From Parazoarcus communis SWub3 = DSM 12120 (lineage in GTDB: Bacteria > Pseudomonadota > Gammaproteobacteria > Burkholderiales > Rhodocyclaceae): 64,000 bases of DNA. Position numbers and translations under genes: made by a program. This document shows positions 62,488 to 64,000 of this stretch, piece by piece. Under the pieces are notes generated by a model that did not search any database, was not told the DNA's origin, and saw only the letters and a program-made list of their open reading frames with translations. Within the stretch, counting starts at the first letter, position 1. Every line of letters starts with the position of its first letter. The stretch spans positions 62,001-126,000 of the forward strand of contig NZ_QKOE01000004.1 of NCBI RefSeq assembly GCF_003226565.1, in the 5' to 3' direction.

Positions 62488-62560
62488 TTTTCTACTCCTC
62501 ATGGCAAAGATTGAAGCTCTTCAATTTCGGTGTGCCGGTACCTCCGGTTAAGGGGCATAC

Positions 62561-62576
62561 TGCAAGCGGTGTGCCA
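62561..62576 (-). promoter_or_regulatory. Sigma-54 promoter of the pedF2/MoxJ-like operon
   Basis: The minus strand reads TGGCACACCGCTTGCA, identical to the RpoN consensus. Predicted start near 62550, leader about 63 nt. Confidence 0.85.
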
Positions 62577-62596
62577 CCATGTTCGACTTCCCGCGC

Positions 62597-62612
62597 TGGC
62601 AAGGAACTTGCT
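62597..62612 (+). promoter_or_regulatory. Sigma-54 promoter reading into the AcoR-like gene
   Basis: TGGCAAGGAACTTGCT matches all strongly conserved RpoN positions. Predicted start near 62623, 109 nt before the ATG. Only 20 bp separate it from the divergent site at 62561-62576. It implies that the activator gene itself needs sigma-54. Confidence 0.75.
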
Positions 62613-62731
62613 GTTCCATGGCGCGGCTTTGATCGCGGCAGTTGCTGCGATTCGAGGCAGGTGCTAAGTTTTGAGACATCCCCGTACTACAAAAATATGA
62701 TCTTTTGCGGGGAGTACAAGGAGGAGGAGGA

Positions 62732-64000
62732 ATGACGGGTCAGCTTCTGGCCGGCGGAGCGCGCGAACTGCGCGTCACCGAGGCAAGGCGGCAGTTCTTC
62801 GAGGAGGGGGCTTGTCCTGAGGGCGAGCTGCCGGCCGAGGTGCTGCGGTCGTGGTTGCGTTGCCGTGATTCGGGGGTGGACTACCAGGCTGACGGGCGTG
62901 GAGACCCTGAGGGACGTAGTGGCCTGGTTGCGGCCCGCGAGCGCAGCGAACTGCTGCTCTCCAACGCCAGTGGTGTCATGGAGCACGTGTTCGAGCAGAT
63001 CCGCGCCTCGGGCAGCATGGTCATCCTGGCCGACGATCAGGGCATGATCCTGCACAGCCTGGGTGACCCGGACTTCGTCAATCGTGCGCAGCGCGTTGCG
63101 CTGCAGCCCGGTGCCCTGTGGAGCGAGTCACTGCGCGGTACCAATGCCATTGGGACGACGCTGGTCGAGGCGGCGCCGGTCGAAGTGATTGGTGCGGAAC
63201 ACTTTCTCGATCGCAACGGCATCCTGACCTGTAGCGCGGCACCGGTATTCAGCCCGACCGGCGAGGTGGCGGGGGTGCTCGACATCTCCGGTGACAGTCG
63301 CAGCAATCAGCGCCACACCCTGGGTCTGGTACGGCTGGCTGCGCAGTTGCTGGAAAAGCGCCTGTTCGAGATCCAGTACGCACGCGAGATCGTGGTTGCC
63401 ATTCACGCCCGGCCCGAATGTATTGGCGGTTTGCAGGAAGGCTTGCTGGCGGTGTCGCCGGAAGGGCGTGTCGTGGGTGCCAACTCGATCGCCCGCGGTC
63501 TGCTCAAGTCGCTACCGGCTGGACTCGAGGCGGTGGATTTCAGCGCGGTCAGCCGGCTGGCGTTTGGCAGCTTCATCGATCGCTGTACGCGTGACCCCTA
63601 TGCCTTGCAGGCCCTCGATCTGCGCTGTGGCGAACGCGTATTCGCGCGCCTGCGTGGCGCACCACCGCTGATCGGCATGGCTGCACGCGGCAATCGTCCG
63701 GCAGCGGAGTCGCCGGCTCGCGTGCAGGAGGCCGCGCCCAAACCGTGTAACCGCCGCACCGGCGAGATCACCCTTGAATGTCTGGCAACCGGCGACCCAC
63801 GCCTGCAACTGGCGCTCGACCGTGCGGCGCGGATCACCGGCAAGGACATTCCCTTGTTGATTCAGGGGGAGTCCGGGGTTGGCAAGGAGCTGTTTGCGCG
63901 CGCCTTCCATTTCTCCGGTCCGCGCAGCGATGGGCCCTTTGTTGCGCTCAACTGTGCGGCCATTCCCGAGAACCTGATCGAGTCCGAGCTCTTTGGTTAT
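62732..64000 (+). CDS. acoR: AcoR-type sigma-54-dependent activator (partial, runs off the window)
   Basis: The first 423 residues are present; frame is open to position 64000. AGGAGGAGGAGG precedes the ATG at 62732. The GAF-like sensor part (about 75-215) includes [12 protein letters not shown] and [22 protein letters not shown]; the AAA+ domain starts near 355 with Walker A GESGVGK (379-385) and reaches ELFGY, just before where GAFTGA is expected. It looks intact, unlike the paralogue at 55968-57590. AcoR-type proteins activate acetoin or alcohol catabolism from -24/-12 promoters. It is the best candidate for the activator of the sigma-54 sites in this window. Confidence 0.92.
   Translation, partial: MTGQLLAGGARELRVTEARRQFFEEGACPEGELPAEVLRSWLRCRDSGVDYQADGRGDPEGRSGLVAARERSELLLSNASGVMEHVFEQIRASGSMVILADDQGMILHSLGDPDFVNRAQRVALQPGALWSESLRGTNAIGTTLVEAAPVEVIGAEHFLDRNGILTCSAAPVFSPTGEVAGVLDISGDSRSNQRHTLGLVRLAAQLLEKRLFEIQYAREIVVAIHARPECIGGLQEGLLAVSPEGRVVGANSIARGLLKSLPAGLEAVDFSAVSRLAFGSFIDRCTRDPYALQALDLRCGERVFARLRGAPPLIGMAARGNRPAAESPARVQEAAPKPCNRRTGEITLECLATGDPRLQLALDRAARITGKDIPLLIQGESGVGKELFARAFHFSGPRSDGPFVALNCAAIPENLIESELFGY

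Overview
This 64 kb window looks like chromosomal DNA of a high-GC betaproteobacterium, most likely a Rhodocyclales member of the Thauera/Azoarcus/Aromatoleum type. The reasons are the dense GC-rich coding, the periplasmic PQQ alcohol dehydrogenases with PedF-type cytochromes, the AcoR-type regulators and the lactate (lctP-lutABC) and TRAP modules. The genus is an inference; no rRNA or other phylogenetic marker is present, and I recognise no tRNA, CRISPR array or insertion sequence.

Layout. (1) 1-12.8 kb: half of a PQQ alcohol-oxidation system. It has a likely lanthanide-type quinoprotein alcohol dehydrogenase (4574-6373) and a likely calcium-type paralogue (7755-9635), each beside a NarL-type two-component system, plus a SoxYZ-like carrier, a metallohydrolase, cytochromes c, a pentapeptide-repeat protein and a CBS protein. 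(2) 13-30.3 kb: transport and central metabolism. It holds a TRAP transporter, an MHS symporter, a LeuE-type exporter, L-lactate permease with LutABC and a GntR regulator, a class V aminotransferase, and LysR regulators with an MFS transporter and two tiny flanking genes. (3) 30.4-47.6 kb: a copper island. It contains a seven-gene minus-strand run (TolC, multicopper oxidase, cupredoxin, CusF, CusC, CusB, CusA), CopA-CueR, a CopZ-like chaperone, a class C beta-lactamase-family gene, a CusRS-like system and a DUF411 protein. (4) 47.7-49.0 kb: a brnTA toxin-antitoxin pair and an SH3/Tudor-like secreted protein. (5) 49.2-64 kb: the other half of the alcohol system. It has PQQ-associated ABC genes and a beta-propeller fused in order to a NitT/TauT-type ABC importer, a degenerate AcoR-like protein, acetaldehyde dehydrogenase, DUF779, a cytochrome c, cytochrome b561, a MoxJ-like periplasmic protein, a second PedF and an intact-looking AcoR that runs off the end.

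How it fits together. Alcohols would be oxidised in the periplasm by one of two quinoproteins chosen by the available metal (Ca or lanthanide), with electrons passing to PedF-type cytochromes. The aldehyde would be oxidised in the cytoplasm by the AcoD/ExaC-like dehydrogenase. I read consensus-like sigma-54 (-24/-12) promoters ahead of most transcription units of both halves: 4147-4162, 4472-4487, 9785-9800, 55916-55931, 57870-57885, 62561-62576 and 62597-62612. The two halves therefore look like one sigma-54 regulon under the AcoR-type activator at the right edge.

Other main observations are: a 145-bp palindromic repeat found twice, each time starting on the stop codon of an alcohol-system gene; a LysR gene flanked by two small genes that share a near-identical promoter/operator; CueR and CusR-like operators in the copper island; and an AcoR paralogue that has lost the GAFTGA region and the DNA-binding domain.
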